Shown here piece after piece: positions 44,171-53,271 of a stretch of DNA of 64,000 bases. A model generated the notes under the pieces. It was not told the origin of the DNA, searched no databases, and saw only the letters and a list, made by a program, of their open reading frames with translations. Location: NCBI GenBank assembly GCA_007988745.1, contig BJUT01000018.1, positions 1 through 64,000 of the forward strand. The letters are read 5' to 3'. The stretch comes from Pseudoalteromonas atlantica (lineage in GTDB: Bacteria; Pseudomonadota; Gammaproteobacteria; Enterobacterales; Alteromonadaceae). Made by a program: the position numbers and the translations under genes. Numbering within the stretch: the first letter of the stretch is position 1; each line of letters begins with the position of its first letter.

Positions 44171-44827
44171 ATGAAAAAACAAACATTACTTAGCGCCTCG
44201 GTACTGGCCATTACGCTTACTTTATCGGGCTGTCAGTCGGCCTATTATTCTGCAATGGAAAAAGTAGGTGTACATAAGCGCGACATTCTTATTGACCGCG
44301 TAGAAGAAACCAAAGATTCACAAGAAGAGTCTCAAGAAGAATTTCAATCAGCACTTGAGCGCCTAACAACTTTAATTAATTTTGATGGCGGCGAGTTACA
44401 AGATGCCTACAATCAACTTAACGATGATTATGAGTCGAGCTTAGCAGCCGCTAATGAAGTGTCGAGCAATATTAATAAAGTTGAAGATGTAGCAGAAGCT
44501 TTATTTGACGAGTGGAGCGATGAGCTTGAGCAATACAAAAGCGCGTCGCTTAAACGCGAAAGCAGTAAAAAACTAGCGGCTACACAACGCCAATTTAGCC
44601 AGTTACTTCGCTCTATGCGCAGTGCAGAAAGCAAAATGGAACCAGTGCTATCGTCTTTACAAGATAACGTACTGTACCTAAAGCATAACTTAAACGCACA
44701 AGCGGTTGCCGCTATTAAAGGCGAATTCACTAATTTAAAGCGTGATATTCAAGTGCTGATGAACGACATGAATAAATCAATTGCCGATTCAAACAAGTTT
44801 ATAGAGCAAATGAATAGCGCTGGCTAA
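44171..44827 (+). CDS. DUF2959-family lipoprotein
   Basis: 218 residues. A lipoprotein signal ends in the lipobox LSGC (Cys21). The rest is a long helical coiled coil rich in Glu, Ser and Leu, with the conserved AMEKVGVHKRDILIDRVE stretch near the N-terminus that marks DUF2959. Such proteins are common in marine gammaproteobacteria and have no assigned role. It is divergent from yihY-dtd and followed by its own terminator. Confidence 0.85.
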   Translation: MKKQTLLSASVLAITLTLSGCQSAYYSAMEKVGVHKRDILIDRVEETKDSQEESQEEFQSALERLTTLINFDGGELQDAYNQLNDDYESSLAAANEVSSNINKVEDVAEALFDEWSDELEQYKSASLKRESSKKLAATQRQFSQLLRSMRSAESKMEPVLSSLQDNVLYLKHNLNAQAVAAIKGEFTNLKRDIQVLMNDMNKSIADSNKFIEQMNSAG

Positions 44828-44847
44828 TCAATTAAAATCTGCCTAAC

Positions 44848-44873
44848 AAAGCCTGCATATTGCAGGCTTTTTT
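44848..44873 (+). terminator. Terminator of the DUF2959 gene
   Basis: GCCTGCA (44851-44857) and TGCAGGC (44861-44867) around TAT, with As before and six Ts after. Confidence 0.9.
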
Positions 44874-44957
44874 GTTGTTACGTTTTGTTACCTTTGAACT
44901 ATTTGTTAATCTTTTGATGTTGTTATACTTTTATAAAAATAATAATAGATAGCAACA

Positions 44958-46049
44958 ATGAAACTAAAAACCACCAGCCTTGTATTTATTTGTGGATTGC
45001 TTAGCGCTTGCGAAACCGCTAATCGCATTGAGGTGATTGCAGGGGAAAGCACGCTTACCCCGCAGCATCAAACAGGCGAGCGAAAAGGACGCTTTTATAA
45101 CCTCTACCCTGGCAAAAAAACCTACCCCACCACCTGCGAAACCGGCTGCTACACGCCAAGCCCTAAATTACAATGCAAACAAGACGCTGAAGATTGCCAA
45201 TTTATTGCTGAGCAAAAGCCAATTAATTTAAATACGGGCTTTACCGTGCGCTGGCTAGGACACGCTGGGTTTATGATCCGCACACCTAACGGACAGCACG
45301 TGCTATTTGATCCTGTAAAAGAGCAGTTCGACTCACCTGTTGATTTAGCCTTTAGGTTAGCCTCAGGGTTTTACAGGCAACCCGGCGATTGGCTTACACA
45401 AACCGAGCTTAAAAACTTAAGTGCAGTGATGTACTCGCATATTCATTACGATCACTTTAATAAAGCCGATATAGAAGAGCTTGGTAATCAACCTCGCTAC
45501 TTAACGCCATTAGGTATGGCCGACAACTTCCCTACTGGTGGCTATAACATTAGCGAAATGGCCTGGTACGCAAAAACACAGCTTGATGATTTAACGATTC
45601 ATGCCCTACCAGCGCACCACTTTAGTAGCCGTGTATTGGTACCCTTTATTTACGAAGATAACGATAAAGACCTATGGAATGGCTGGTTGCTTGAGCAAAA
45701 CGGCAGTACCGTGTTTTTTGCAGGCGATACCGGCTACTCAAAACACTTTAAAGACATTCAGCAAAAGTATGGCGATATAGACATATGCCTACTGCCCATA
45801 GCCTCGTATTACAGTGAAGACAGCCCTACTTGGTATCGTTATGTACACACCACACCAGAGGATGCTGTAAATGCAGCTAGTGACCTTAACTGTAAAGTAA
45901 TGATACCGTGGGGCTATGGTAACTCAAGCTGGAAAATGGGCGACCGGACAAGCCATTCAGCACTGTTAAGGTTGCTTTATATGCACAATAAAATGGCTTC
46001 AACCACACCTTTATATATTTTAAACGAAGGCGAAAGTATTTCACTGTAA
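44958..46049 (+). CDS. Lipoprotein metallo-beta-lactamase-fold hydrolase (NAPE-PLD/UlaG-like)
   Basis: 363 residues. The N-terminal signal ends in LLSAC, a lipobox. The MBL core has VRWLGHAGFMIRTPNG, the metal motif SHIHYDHF, ALPAHHFSSR, VFFAGDTGYSKHF with the bridging Asp, and a late WGYG. The layout resembles N-acyl-phosphatidylethanolamine phospholipase D and UlaG-like enzymes, which cut phosphodiesters or lactones. An envelope phospholipase is plausible but not shown. Four cysteines near residues 40-60 (CETGC and two more) are unusual. Confidence 0.82.
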   Translation: MKLKTTSLVFICGLLSACETANRIEVIAGESTLTPQHQTGERKGRFYNLYPGKKTYPTTCETGCYTPSPKLQCKQDAEDCQFIAEQKPINLNTGFTVRWLGHAGFMIRTPNGQHVLFDPVKEQFDSPVDLAFRLASGFYRQPGDWLTQTELKNLSAVMYSHIHYDHFNKADIEELGNQPRYLTPLGMADNFPTGGYNISEMAWYAKTQLDDLTIHALPAHHFSSRVLVPFIYEDNDKDLWNGWLLEQNGSTVFFAGDTGYSKHFKDIQQKYGDIDICLLPIASYYSEDSPTWYRYVHTTPEDAVNAASDLNCKVMIPWGYGNSSWKMGDRTSHSALLRLLYMHNKMASTTPLYILNEGESISL

Positions 46050-46112
46050 CTCATTGCTGAACTGTTTTAGGATGATTGTAATATCTAAATACATATTAAC
46101 ATTGAGAAATTA

Positions 46113-46847
46113 ATGAAAAAACACGCATTAGCTTTAAGCTGTTTATTAAGCGCCCCAGTAATGGCCATTGATGTAGCGCACACATCGACCCCTATTACTA
46201 TTGATGGCGTATCTGAAAGCGCATGGGATAAAGCAACGTGGCATGATATGCCGTATTTAATGGATGGCACCTTGCCCTCATCAGATGCCGACTTTAAAGG
46301 CCGCTACCGCCTGCTGTGGGATAAAAACTACCTGTATTTACAAGCTGATATAACTGACGATGTACTTATTGATACGCACCCAGACCCGACCATAAAATAT
46401 TGGGATGACGATGCGCTGGAAATTTTTATCGATAGCGACGCCTCAGGCGGTATTCACCAGTTTAACCATACCGCGTTGGCATATCATATTGGCCTTGATA
46501 ACCAAGCCGCCGATTACGGCCCCGATAAAAAAGCCCATTTATACACCGACCACTTAACAAGTAACTGGAAGCGTAATACCCAAGCCCCTTATAACATCAC
46601 CTGGGAAGTTGCTATAAAGCTCTACCCTAACGATTACCAAGAAGGCGCTGTAAACACGCCCATTACGCTTAATGAAAAACAAGTCATTGGTTTTATGCTC
46701 GCGTATTGCGATAACGATGGCAGCGAAGTACGCGAGCACTTTATGGGCTCTCACGAAGTACAGCCAGTCAATGGCGACAGAAACCGCGGTTTTATAGACG
46801 CAGATGTGATTGGCAAAATTACCCTGCTGCCAAAAAGTAACAACTAA
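46113..46847 (+). CDS. Secreted CBM9-like carbohydrate-binding protein
   Basis: 244 residues with a signal peptide (cleavage near VMAID). The mature part is a single CBM9-like beta-sandwich: ITIDGVSESAWDKATWH, RYRLLWDKNYLYLQADITDDV, KYWDDDALEIFIDSD and a C-terminal IGFMLAYCDNDG. Such stand-alone domains occur in periplasmic proteins of marine bacteria and probably bind sugar ends or cell-wall glycans. It has no enzyme domain. It is 63 bases after the MBL gene and may share its transcript. Confidence 0.82.
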   Translation: MKKHALALSCLLSAPVMAIDVAHTSTPITIDGVSESAWDKATWHDMPYLMDGTLPSSDADFKGRYRLLWDKNYLYLQADITDDVLIDTHPDPTIKYWDDDALEIFIDSDASGGIHQFNHTALAYHIGLDNQAADYGPDKKAHLYTDHLTSNWKRNTQAPYNITWEVAIKLYPNDYQEGAVNTPITLNEKQVIGFMLAYCDNDGSEVREHFMGSHEVQPVNGDRNRGFIDADVIGKITLLPKSNN

Positions 46848-46861
46848 TAAATAGTTGAGAA

Positions 46862-46910
46862 GTAGGTTGGGTTGAGCGTAGCGAAACCCAACGAAAAAAT
46901 ACCCTACCAA
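46862..46910. repeat. REP-like dispersed palindrome
   Basis: GTTGGGTT (46866-46873) and AACCCAAC (46885-46892) around GAGCGTAGCGA, with outer GTAGG and CCTACC continuing the symmetry. This GTTGGGTT...AACCCAAC element is a known type of dispersed intergenic repeat in many proteobacteria. It lies just after the CBM9 gene. Confidence 0.7.
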
Positions 46911-46970
46911 CAATGACAGATGCTTTGCATCCTAGCTATTTTAAATCTTCTTATACTTCGTAGGTATATT

Positions 46971-47570
46971 TCACCATGTATATATCCCTGTCACACTTAG
47001 CGGGGATTCTAATAATCTCTCTCTATCTTCTTTTGGTAAATCTAATTGATTTGGATAATATCCATTCATTTGAATATCTCTTTCTATTTTCCTAGCTGTA
47101 TCGATGAATACTTTCAATACCTCGCAACTCGTATTTCTATGTGACTTACTTCGTATTGAAGTGACTGCATGAACAACTTCATCTCTGCTAATATCATCTG
47201 GCATTTTAATAATGATAGTTTCTTCAATAGTTTTCCCATGAGCTAGTAAATCTCTAAGGTCAAAGCATTTTTTGGCGTTTTGATATTCTCTTGTTCCAAG
47301 GTAGTCTGGTAAATTTACTTCTCCAAATAATTTTTTATGTAACTTCTTTCTATCTAATCTATCAGTATCCCAATCATCAAATAAAATCTGCCCAAAGTGA
47401 TTAAGCATTGCTTCAATTGAGAATGCCACAAATACAATTCCGGTAACACAATGATGGTCAATTTCCCACTCTTCGCTAGCTCGTTTAGCTAATTCATAGC
47501 TAGTTGTTGCAACTCTAAAGTTATCTTTAGCGGAGCGCGATTCAAACTTTACAGTAATGGAGCTCATCAT
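46971..47570 (-). CDS. HEPN-like orphan protein
   Basis: 199 residues, not assigned to a named family. Mostly helical. The pair SIEAMLNHFGQ (residues 51-61) and FDLRDLLAHGK, containing an R-x4-H motif (Arg106-His111), resembles HEPN domains, many of which are ribonucleases of toxin or defence systems. Others are non-catalytic. AGGG is six bases before the ATG. Codons are more AT-rich than in neighbours by eye and a dispersed repeat lies beside its 3' end, which suggests transfer. No antitoxin partner is visible. Confidence 0.6.
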   Translation of the reverse strand: MMSSITVKFESRSAKDNFRVATTSYELAKRASEEWEIDHHCVTGIVFVAFSIEAMLNHFGQILFDDWDTDRLDRKKLHKKLFGEVNLPDYLGTREYQNAKKCFDLRDLLAHGKTIEETIIIKMPDDISRDEVVHAVTSIRSKSHRNTSCEVLKVFIDTARKIERDIQMNGYYPNQLDLPKEDRERLLESPLSVTGIYTW

Positions 47571-47653
47571 TTTTTACCCTGTAAATTAAAATACCTATTA
47601 TCAAAAACCTTAGTATAAGCCATTTTTACCACTAACTTTATTCGACCAAACAC

Positions 47654-47689
47654 AAAAAAGCCGCTGTATTTTGCAATACAGCGGCTTTT
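47654..47689 (-). terminator. Terminator of typA
   Basis: Arms 47654-47670 and 47675-47689 form a stem of at least 15 bp (AGCCGCTGTATT and complement) around TTGC. The T-run is on the minus strand after typA. Confidence 0.9.
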
Positions 47690-47714
47690 GAAATCATTTT
47701 TCTAAATTAATAGA

Positions 47715-49538
47715 TTATGATTTTGGAGCACGACCCGCACGCTTACGCTCACTTTCAGTTAAGTGACGTTTACGAATACGAATGTTCTCAGGTGTTACTT
47801 CTACTAACTCGTCATCATCGATGAACTCAAGCGCTTGCTCTAGTGTGTAGTTCAATGGTGGCGTCAATGTTTGTGCTTCATCTGTACCAGATGCACGAAC
47901 GTTAGTAAGTTGCTTACCTTTAAGGGCGTTAACTGTAAGGTCGTTATCGCGGCTATGAATACCGATAACCATACCTTCGTAAACTTCAACACCGTGACCG
48001 ATGAATAATTTACCACGCTCTTGTAAATTGAATAATGCGTTAGTAAGTGCTTTACCTGTTGCATTTGCAATCATTACGCCGTTCTTACGAACACCTAGCT
48101 CGCCACCTTTGTGCGGACCGTAGTGATCGAATGTATGGTAAAGTAAACCAGAACCTGAAGTTAACGTCATGAACTCAGTTTGGAAACCGATTAAGCCACG
48201 GCTTGGGATCATAAAGTCTAAACGCATACGGCCCTTACCATCTGGTGCCATATCAGTAAGTTCACCTTTACGAAGACCAATTTGCTCCATGATAGAACCT
48301 TGATGCTCTTCTTCACAGTCAATTGTTAGTGTTTCATACGGTTCTTCTAATACGCCATCAACAGTACGCAAGATTACTTCTGGACGAGATACAGCTAGCT
48401 CATAACCTTCACGACGCATGTTTTCGATTAAGATACCAAGGTGTAATTCACCACGGCCCGATACGCGGAAGCTATCTGGGTTGTCAGTATCTGCAACACG
48501 AAGTGCAACGTTATGTACTAATTCTTTGTCTAAACGCTCACGAATATTACGTGATGTTACAAACTTACCTTCTTTACCACAGAAAGGAGAGTTATTTACA
48601 GAGAACGTCATTGTTACTGTTGGCTCATCAACACTTAGTGGTGGTAATGCTTCAACGTTGTTAGGGCAACAAACAGTATCTGAAATCTTAAGCTCGCCAA
48701 GACCTGTTACCGTTACAATGTTACCAGCGTAAGCTTTATCTGTTTCGATACGCTCAAGACCTAGGTAGCTTTGTACTGAACCAATTTTGCCGTTACGCGT
48801 AGAGCCATCAGCACTAACAATCGTTACTTGCTGGTTAGGCACAACAGAACCGCGTTTGATACGGCCGATACCGATTACACCTTTATAAGAGTTGTAATCA
48901 AGCTGAGATATCTGCATTTGGAAGTCACCTTCAGGATCTGCATCCGGTGGTGATACTTCGTCAACGATCATTTGGAACATAGGTTCCATGTTGTCAGACG
49001 GCTCGTCTAAATCTAGTGTAGCCCAACCGTTGATTGCTGAAGCGTAGATTACTTTAAAGTCTAGCTGTTCGTCAGTTGCACCAAGGTTGTCGAATAAATC
49101 AAAGATTTGATCCATAACCCAATCAGGACGTGCACCTGGCTTGTCGATTTTGTTGATAACAACAATTGGCTTTAAGCCTTGCGCGAATGCTTTTTGCGTT
49201 ACGAAACGCGTTTGCGGCATTGGACCTTCTTGAGCATCAACAAGTAATAATACTGAGTCAGCCATCGAAAGTACGCGTTCAACTTCACCACCAAAATCGG
49301 CGTGTCCCGGGGTATCTACGATATTGATATGGTAGTCTTTCCAAGAAATGGCTGTGTTTTTAGCCAAAATGGTAATACCACGTTCTTTCTCAATGTCGTT
49401 TGAGTCCATCACACGCTCTTCGTTACCGCCGCGTGTTTCTAATGTACCTGATTGCTCAAGTAGTTTGTCAACCAATGTCGTTTTACCGTGGTCAACGTGC
49501 GCGATAATCGCTATATTTCTTAACTGTTCGATGCTCAT
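47715..49538 (-). CDS. typA: Ribosome-associated GTPase TypA/BipA
   Basis: 607 residues, the standard length. A translational GTPase that helps 50S assembly and stress adaptation, especially in cold. G1 is [16 protein letters not shown], the switch-I region contains ERGITI, G3 is [14 protein letters not shown] and G4 is VINKIDKP. The C-terminal domains include HHLGILIE-type [19 protein letters not shown] and the BipA-specific tail with RIRKRHLTE. It is monocistronic and divergent from glnA across 507 bases. Confidence 0.97.
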   Translation of the reverse strand: MSIEQLRNIAIIAHVDHGKTTLVDKLLEQSGTLETRGGNEERVMDSNDIEKERGITILAKNTAISWKDYHINIVDTPGHADFGGEVERVLSMADSVLLLVDAQEGPMPQTRFVTQKAFAQGLKPIVVINKIDKPGARPDWVMDQIFDLFDNLGATDEQLDFKVIYASAINGWATLDLDEPSDNMEPMFQMIVDEVSPPDADPEGDFQMQISQLDYNSYKGVIGIGRIKRGSVVPNQQVTIVSADGSTRNGKIGSVQSYLGLERIETDKAYAGNIVTVTGLGELKISDTVCCPNNVEALPPLSVDEPTVTMTFSVNNSPFCGKEGKFVTSRNIRERLDKELVHNVALRVADTDNPDSFRVSGRGELHLGILIENMRREGYELAVSRPEVILRTVDGVLEEPYETLTIDCEEEHQGSIMEQIGLRKGELTDMAPDGKGRMRLDFMIPSRGLIGFQTEFMTLTSGSGLLYHTFDHYGPHKGGELGVRKNGVMIANATGKALTNALFNLQERGKLFIGHGVEVYEGMVIGIHSRDNDLTVNALKGKQLTNVRASGTDEAQTLTPPLNYTLEQALEFIDDDELVEVTPENIRIRKRHLTESERKRAGRAPKS

Positions 49539-49871
49539 ATTTTTACTCAGAGAAGTTTATTCTCATTGATCCTGCAAGATCTACGCACTCATCTGCGTTT
49601 TCACCAGATGTCCCAGCATAGGATTTAAAAGGGCGCATATTATCCCTCATTAATGACATGGATGAAAGTTTATCCAATACAATTTTAAAAACTTTCTTAA
49701 TACTTTTACTAAGTATCTGTTTTTTATATGACAATTATATGAAATAAATTTCGACAAATTACATAAATTGTCGTTTTTTAGCTAATTTGTTGATTGCTTT
49801 GGCACTATTTACTATTTAAGTTAAGCTGATTTAGGTGATTAAAATACGTGCAGAATCGAGCGTGAAATTTT

Positions 49872-49932
49872 TGCACCAATGTGGATATTTTACGCACCAC
49901 AAAAGTGCAAAGCCCGTGACCACTTTTGTGCA
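49872..49932. promoter_or_regulatory. Cluster of NtrC-like binding sites before glnA
   Basis: Compared with TGCACC-N5-GGTGCA. Site 49893-49909, CGCACC-ACAAA-AGTGCA, matches at 10 of 12 arm positions. Site 49872-49888 has a perfect left arm. Site 49916-49932 has a good right arm, TGTGCA. They lie 40-100 bases before the sigma-54 promoter, the normal enhancer position. Confidence 0.6.
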
Positions 49933-49971
49933 ATCATAATTTTTAACTTAATAAACAGCAAGTTAAAATAA

Positions 49972-49987
49972 TGGCATAAAATCGGCT
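49972..49987 (+). promoter_or_regulatory. Predicted sigma-54 promoter of glnA
   Basis: TGGCATAAAATCGGCT keeps the GG (49973-49974) and GC (49985-49986) with exactly 10 bases between, as in TGGCAC-N5-TTGC. It is 59 bases before the glnA start. Confidence 0.6.
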
Positions 49988-50045
49988 TACTAAAAAACCA
50001 AAGCATTTAATGCAGCAATAATAAAACCCAACAGTTGGAGGACAC

Positions 50046-51452
50046 ATGTCACAATCGGTTTTAGATTTTATTAAAGAAAATGACGTTAAGTTCATTGATT
50101 TACGCTTTACTGATACTAGAGGTAAAGAACAACATGTTTCTATTCCTCATCACCAAGTAGATGAAGATTTTTTTGAAGACGGCAAAATGTTCGACGGCTC
50201 TTCAATTGCAGGTTGGAAAGGCATTAATGAATCAGACATGGTACTTATGCCAGTAGCTGATTCAGTAAAATTAGACCCATTCACAGAAGAAGCTACGCTA
50301 ATCGTACGTTGTGATGTTGTAGAGCCATCTACACTACAAGGCTACGAGCGTGACCCTCGTTCAGTTGCTAAACGCGCTGAAGAGTACATGAAATCTACCG
50401 GTATCGCAGATACAGTTTTATTTGGCCCTGAGCCAGAATTCTTCCTATTTGATGATGTTAAATACAAGTCAGATATGTCAGGTTCTATGTACAAAATTGA
50501 TGCTGTTGAAGCAGCATGGAACTCAGATAAAGACTACGAAGGTGGTAACACAGGTCATCGCCCAGGTGTTAAAGGTGGTTACTTCCCATGTTCACCAGTT
50601 GACTCTTCACAAGATTGGCGTTCAGCTACTTGTTTAGTACTTGAAGAACTAGGCCAAGTAGTAGAAGCGCATCACCACGAAGTTGCAACAGCGGGTCAAA
50701 ACGAAATCGCAACTCGCTTTAATACAATGGTATTAAAAGCGGATGAAATCCAAGAGATGAAATATGTTATTCATAACATGGCTCACCTTTACGGAAAAAC
50801 GGCCACATTTATGCCTAAGCCTGTTGTAGGCGATAACGGCTCTGGTATGCACTGTCACCAATCTTTAGCAAAAGACGGTGTTAACCTTTTTGCTGGTGAT
50901 AAGTACGGTGGTCTTTCTGAAGATGCACTTTACTACATTGGCGGTATTATTAAGCACGCTAAAGCAATCAATGCGTTTGCAAATGCCTCAACTAACTCGT
51001 ACAAACGTTTAGTACCAGGTTTTGAAGCACCGGTAATGCTTGCATACTCTGCACGTAACCGTTCTGCATCAATCCGTATTCCAGTTGTACCATCTGAAAA
51101 AGGTCGTCGTATCGAAGTACGCTTCCCAGATCCAACTGCTAACCCATACCTTGCTTTCTCTGCAATGCTTATGGCTGGCCTTGACGGTATCAAAAACAAG
51201 ATCCACCCTGGCGATGCTATGGATAAGGATTTATACGACCTACCAGCAGAAGAAGCAGCAGAAATTCCACAAGTTGCATCTTCACTAGATGAAGCGCTAG
51301 AAGCACTTAGTGCTGACCGTGAATTCTTAACGCAAGGTGGCGTATTCACTGATGATTTAATCGATGCTTACATTGCACTTAAATCTCAAGAAGTTGAAAA
51401 ACTTAACATGACAACTCACCCAGTTGAGTTTGAAATGTACTACAGCGTTTAA
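50046..51452 (+). CDS. glnA: Glutamine synthetase, type I
   Basis: 468 residues, one family-standard GSI-beta subunit. It makes glutamine from glutamate, ammonia and [20 protein letters not shown] near residue 60, the ammonia/glutamate site segments [14 protein letters not shown] and [12 protein letters not shown], and the adenylylation loop NLYDLP-type [10 protein letters not shown] with its Tyr near residue 397 are visible. TTGGAGG lies shortly before the ATG. NtrC-like sites and a sigma-54 promoter precede it and glnL-glnG follow. Confidence 0.98.
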   Translation: MSQSVLDFIKENDVKFIDLRFTDTRGKEQHVSIPHHQVDEDFFEDGKMFDGSSIAGWKGINESDMVLMPVADSVKLDPFTEEATLIVRCDVVEPSTLQGYERDPRSVAKRAEEYMKSTGIADTVLFGPEPEFFLFDDVKYKSDMSGSMYKIDAVEAAWNSDKDYEGGNTGHRPGVKGGYFPCSPVDSSQDWRSATCLVLEELGQVVEAHHHEVATAGQNEIATRFNTMVLKADEIQEMKYVIHNMAHLYGKTATFMPKPVVGDNGSGMHCHQSLAKDGVNLFAGDKYGGLSEDALYYIGGIIKHAKAINAFANASTNSYKRLVPGFEAPVMLAYSARNRSASIRIPVVPSEKGRRIEVRFPDPTANPYLAFSAMLMAGLDGIKNKIHPGDAMDKDLYDLPAEEAAEIPQVASSLDEALEALSADREFLTQGGVFTDDLIDAYIALKSQEVEKLNMTTHPVEFEMYYSV

Positions 51453-51498
51453 TACGCCGTAGACAAAATTATCGATAAGATAATAAATGTGTGTTCTC

Positions 51499-51522
51499 AA
51501 GCCCGCTTAGCGGGCTTTTTTT
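51499..51522 (+). terminator. Terminator after glnA
   Basis: AAGCCCGC (51499-51506), TTA, GCGGGCTT (51510-51517) and a T-run. It separates glnA from the DUF4124 gene and glnLG, at least in part. Confidence 0.9.
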
Positions 51523-51583
51523 ATGGTAAATTAGGGTTATCTCCACTAAAGTTATGTAATTACAAAATATGCAGGGTAGCAAT

Positions 51584-52096
51584 GTGAATTACAGGATATT
51601 ATTACTATTTTTTGCTTTAGGATTAAGCATTTATAGTTATGCAGGCAATAAGAAAATTTATGCTTGGAAAGATAAAAATGGTGTTTTAGTGTTCTCAGAT
51701 ACACCACGTAGTGGCGCGCACGAAATAAAACTAAGCAGCCAAGATCTTACCCTGTCTGAAACCGATAAACACACCCCTGGTTCACCACAGCCAACACACC
51801 CTAACCGTTTTCAAATTATGATATCGTCGCCTACACATAACCAAACCGTACGCGAAAACACTGGCTCGGTGTACGTAACAAGCCGCATAACGCCGCGTTT
51901 TGAAGATGGCTTTACCATACAGCTATTTTTAAACGGTAACGCTTATGGGCCCGCAAGCGATTTATCAACGTTTGCCATACGGGATGTAGAAAACGGAGCT
52001 CATACTTTGTATCTCAAACTTTATAATAAACAAAATCAAGCCATTGCTATCAGTCAGCCCAGTACCTTTGTGATGCAAAGAAAGGCTGTAAACTAA
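51584..52096 (+). CDS. DUF4124-domain protein
   Basis: 170 residues from a GTG at 51584, with AGGG seven bases before; the in-frame ATG at 51569 has no ribosome site. A signal peptide (LLLFFALGLSIYSYA) is followed by KKIYAWKDKNGVLVFSDTPRSGA, seen in parts, the DUF4124 signature Y-x-W-x-D-x-x-G-x-x-x-(F/Y)-S-D-x-P. A beta-sandwich-like C-terminal part resembles domains of Ig type. Function unknown; exported. Members are often found next to glnLG in gammaproteobacteria. Confidence 0.8.
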   Translation: MNYRILLLFFALGLSIYSYAGNKKIYAWKDKNGVLVFSDTPRSGAHEIKLSSQDLTLSETDKHTPGSPQPTHPNRFQIMISSPTHNQTVRENTGSVYVTSRITPRFEDGFTIQLFLNGNAYGPASDLSTFAIRDVENGAHTLYLKLYNKQNQAIAISQPSTFVMQRKAVN

Positions 52097-52185
52097 GTAC
52101 AATGTCTCATGAAGCAAAATTAGCGCAGCAGTATTTACTGATTAAAACTTGCTTGCAAATATTAACGCACTAAAGTGGTGCAAAG

Positions 52186-53256
52186 ATGTCAAACGAACAA
52201 AATTTTAGCCCTGAACTTCTCAATGCCATTTGGCAAAATCAAACTACATCGGTCATGTTACTTGATAAAAGTTTTACCCTTGTTTATGCCAACACCAGCA
52301 CCAGCGAACTACTCGGCTTGGGTAAAAAGCGCATTATTGGGCAAACCTTTAACAGCTTATTTAATTACCATTCTGTGGATTTAGAGCGCATAGCCCAGTA
52401 CTCACTTGTTGATGGTGTAGATTGCAGCCAGCACAGAGCTGACGTGGTCTTTATAGATTCTCGCCATGCAAAAATAGCCATTACATCGCGCCAAGTTAAG
52501 TTTAAAAACGAGCGCTATATTTTACTTGAGTGTCGTAAAACCGATGAAGAAATAAAACACGACAAAGCCTCTAACCAAATGCATCAATATCAAGCGGCAC
52601 GAAATTTAATTAGAGGGCTTGCTCACGAAATTAAAAATCCTTTAGGGGGAATACGCGGAGCGGCGCAGTTATTGCAGTATGAGGTAGATCAACAAGAAAG
52701 GGACGAATGCGCTGAGCTTATAATTGAGCAAGCCGACCGATTACGCGAATTAGTTGATAGGCTACTTGGGCCAAATCAGCTTCCGCAAAAGTCGTATGGC
52801 AATATCCACCAAACACTTGAGTCGGTTGTTAAATTAAGCACATTAGATAATTGTAAAAATATTAGTCTAGTTAAAGATTACGACCCAAGTATCCCTGATG
52901 TGTTTATTGACCAAGGCAAGGTTCAGCAAGTTGTACTTAATATTGTACGCAATGCTCAACAGGCGTTAGTTGATGGCGGTGAAATAAAAATAAAAACCCG
53001 CATTAATCATCAGTATCGCCGCCCCGGAAAAGCCCCTAAAAAAGCCTTGTTGATCCAGGTTTCTGATAATGGACCAGGCATAGACCCTAGCGTTCGCGAA
53101 ACATTGTTTTACCCGATGATCACCAACAAAGAAGGTGGCTCAGGGCTAGGGCTTTCAATCGCACAAACGCTCATAGATCAGCACGACGGTTATATAGACT
53201 GCGATAGCTGGCCTGGCCATACTGAATTTAATATCTATCTGCCTTTTGCAGATTAA
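52186..53256 (+). CDS. glnL: Nitrogen regulation sensor histidine kinase NtrB
   Basis: 356 residues, soluble. A PAS domain (about 10-115; VMLLDKSFTLVYANTSTSELL, in parts) is followed by the phospho-acceptor GLAHEIKNPLGGIRGAAQLL (His near 145) and a HATPase domain with NIVRNAQQAL, DNGPGID and GGSGLGLSIA. It phosphorylates or dephosphorylates NtrC according to PII status. It lies 15 bases before glnG and is cotranscribed. Confidence 0.97.
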   Translation: MSNEQNFSPELLNAIWQNQTTSVMLLDKSFTLVYANTSTSELLGLGKKRIIGQTFNSLFNYHSVDLERIAQYSLVDGVDCSQHRADVVFIDSRHAKIAITSRQVKFKNERYILLECRKTDEEIKHDKASNQMHQYQAARNLIRGLAHEIKNPLGGIRGAAQLLQYEVDQQERDECAELIIEQADRLRELVDRLLGPNQLPQKSYGNIHQTLESVVKLSTLDNCKNISLVKDYDPSIPDVFIDQGKVQQVVLNIVRNAQQALVDGGEIKIKTRINHQYRRPGKAPKKALLIQVSDNGPGIDPSVRETLFYPMITNKEGGSGLGLSIAQTLIDQHDGYIDCDSWPGHTEFNIYLPFAD

Positions 53257-53271
53257 TGTTTTGGAGTTGGC

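Larger units (their letters stand above)
49539..50045. other. Divergent control region between typA and glnA
   Basis: 507 AT-rich bases. The right part holds NtrC-like sites and a sigma-54 promoter for glnA. The left part (49540-49860) must hold the typA promoter. A 63-codon open frame at 49543-49734 on the minus strand lacks a ribosome site and is not credible. Confidence 0.6.

Noticed and set aside
49543..49734. 63-codon frame upstream of typA on the minus strand
   Set aside because: No ribosome site, no domain, lies in an AT-rich control region.
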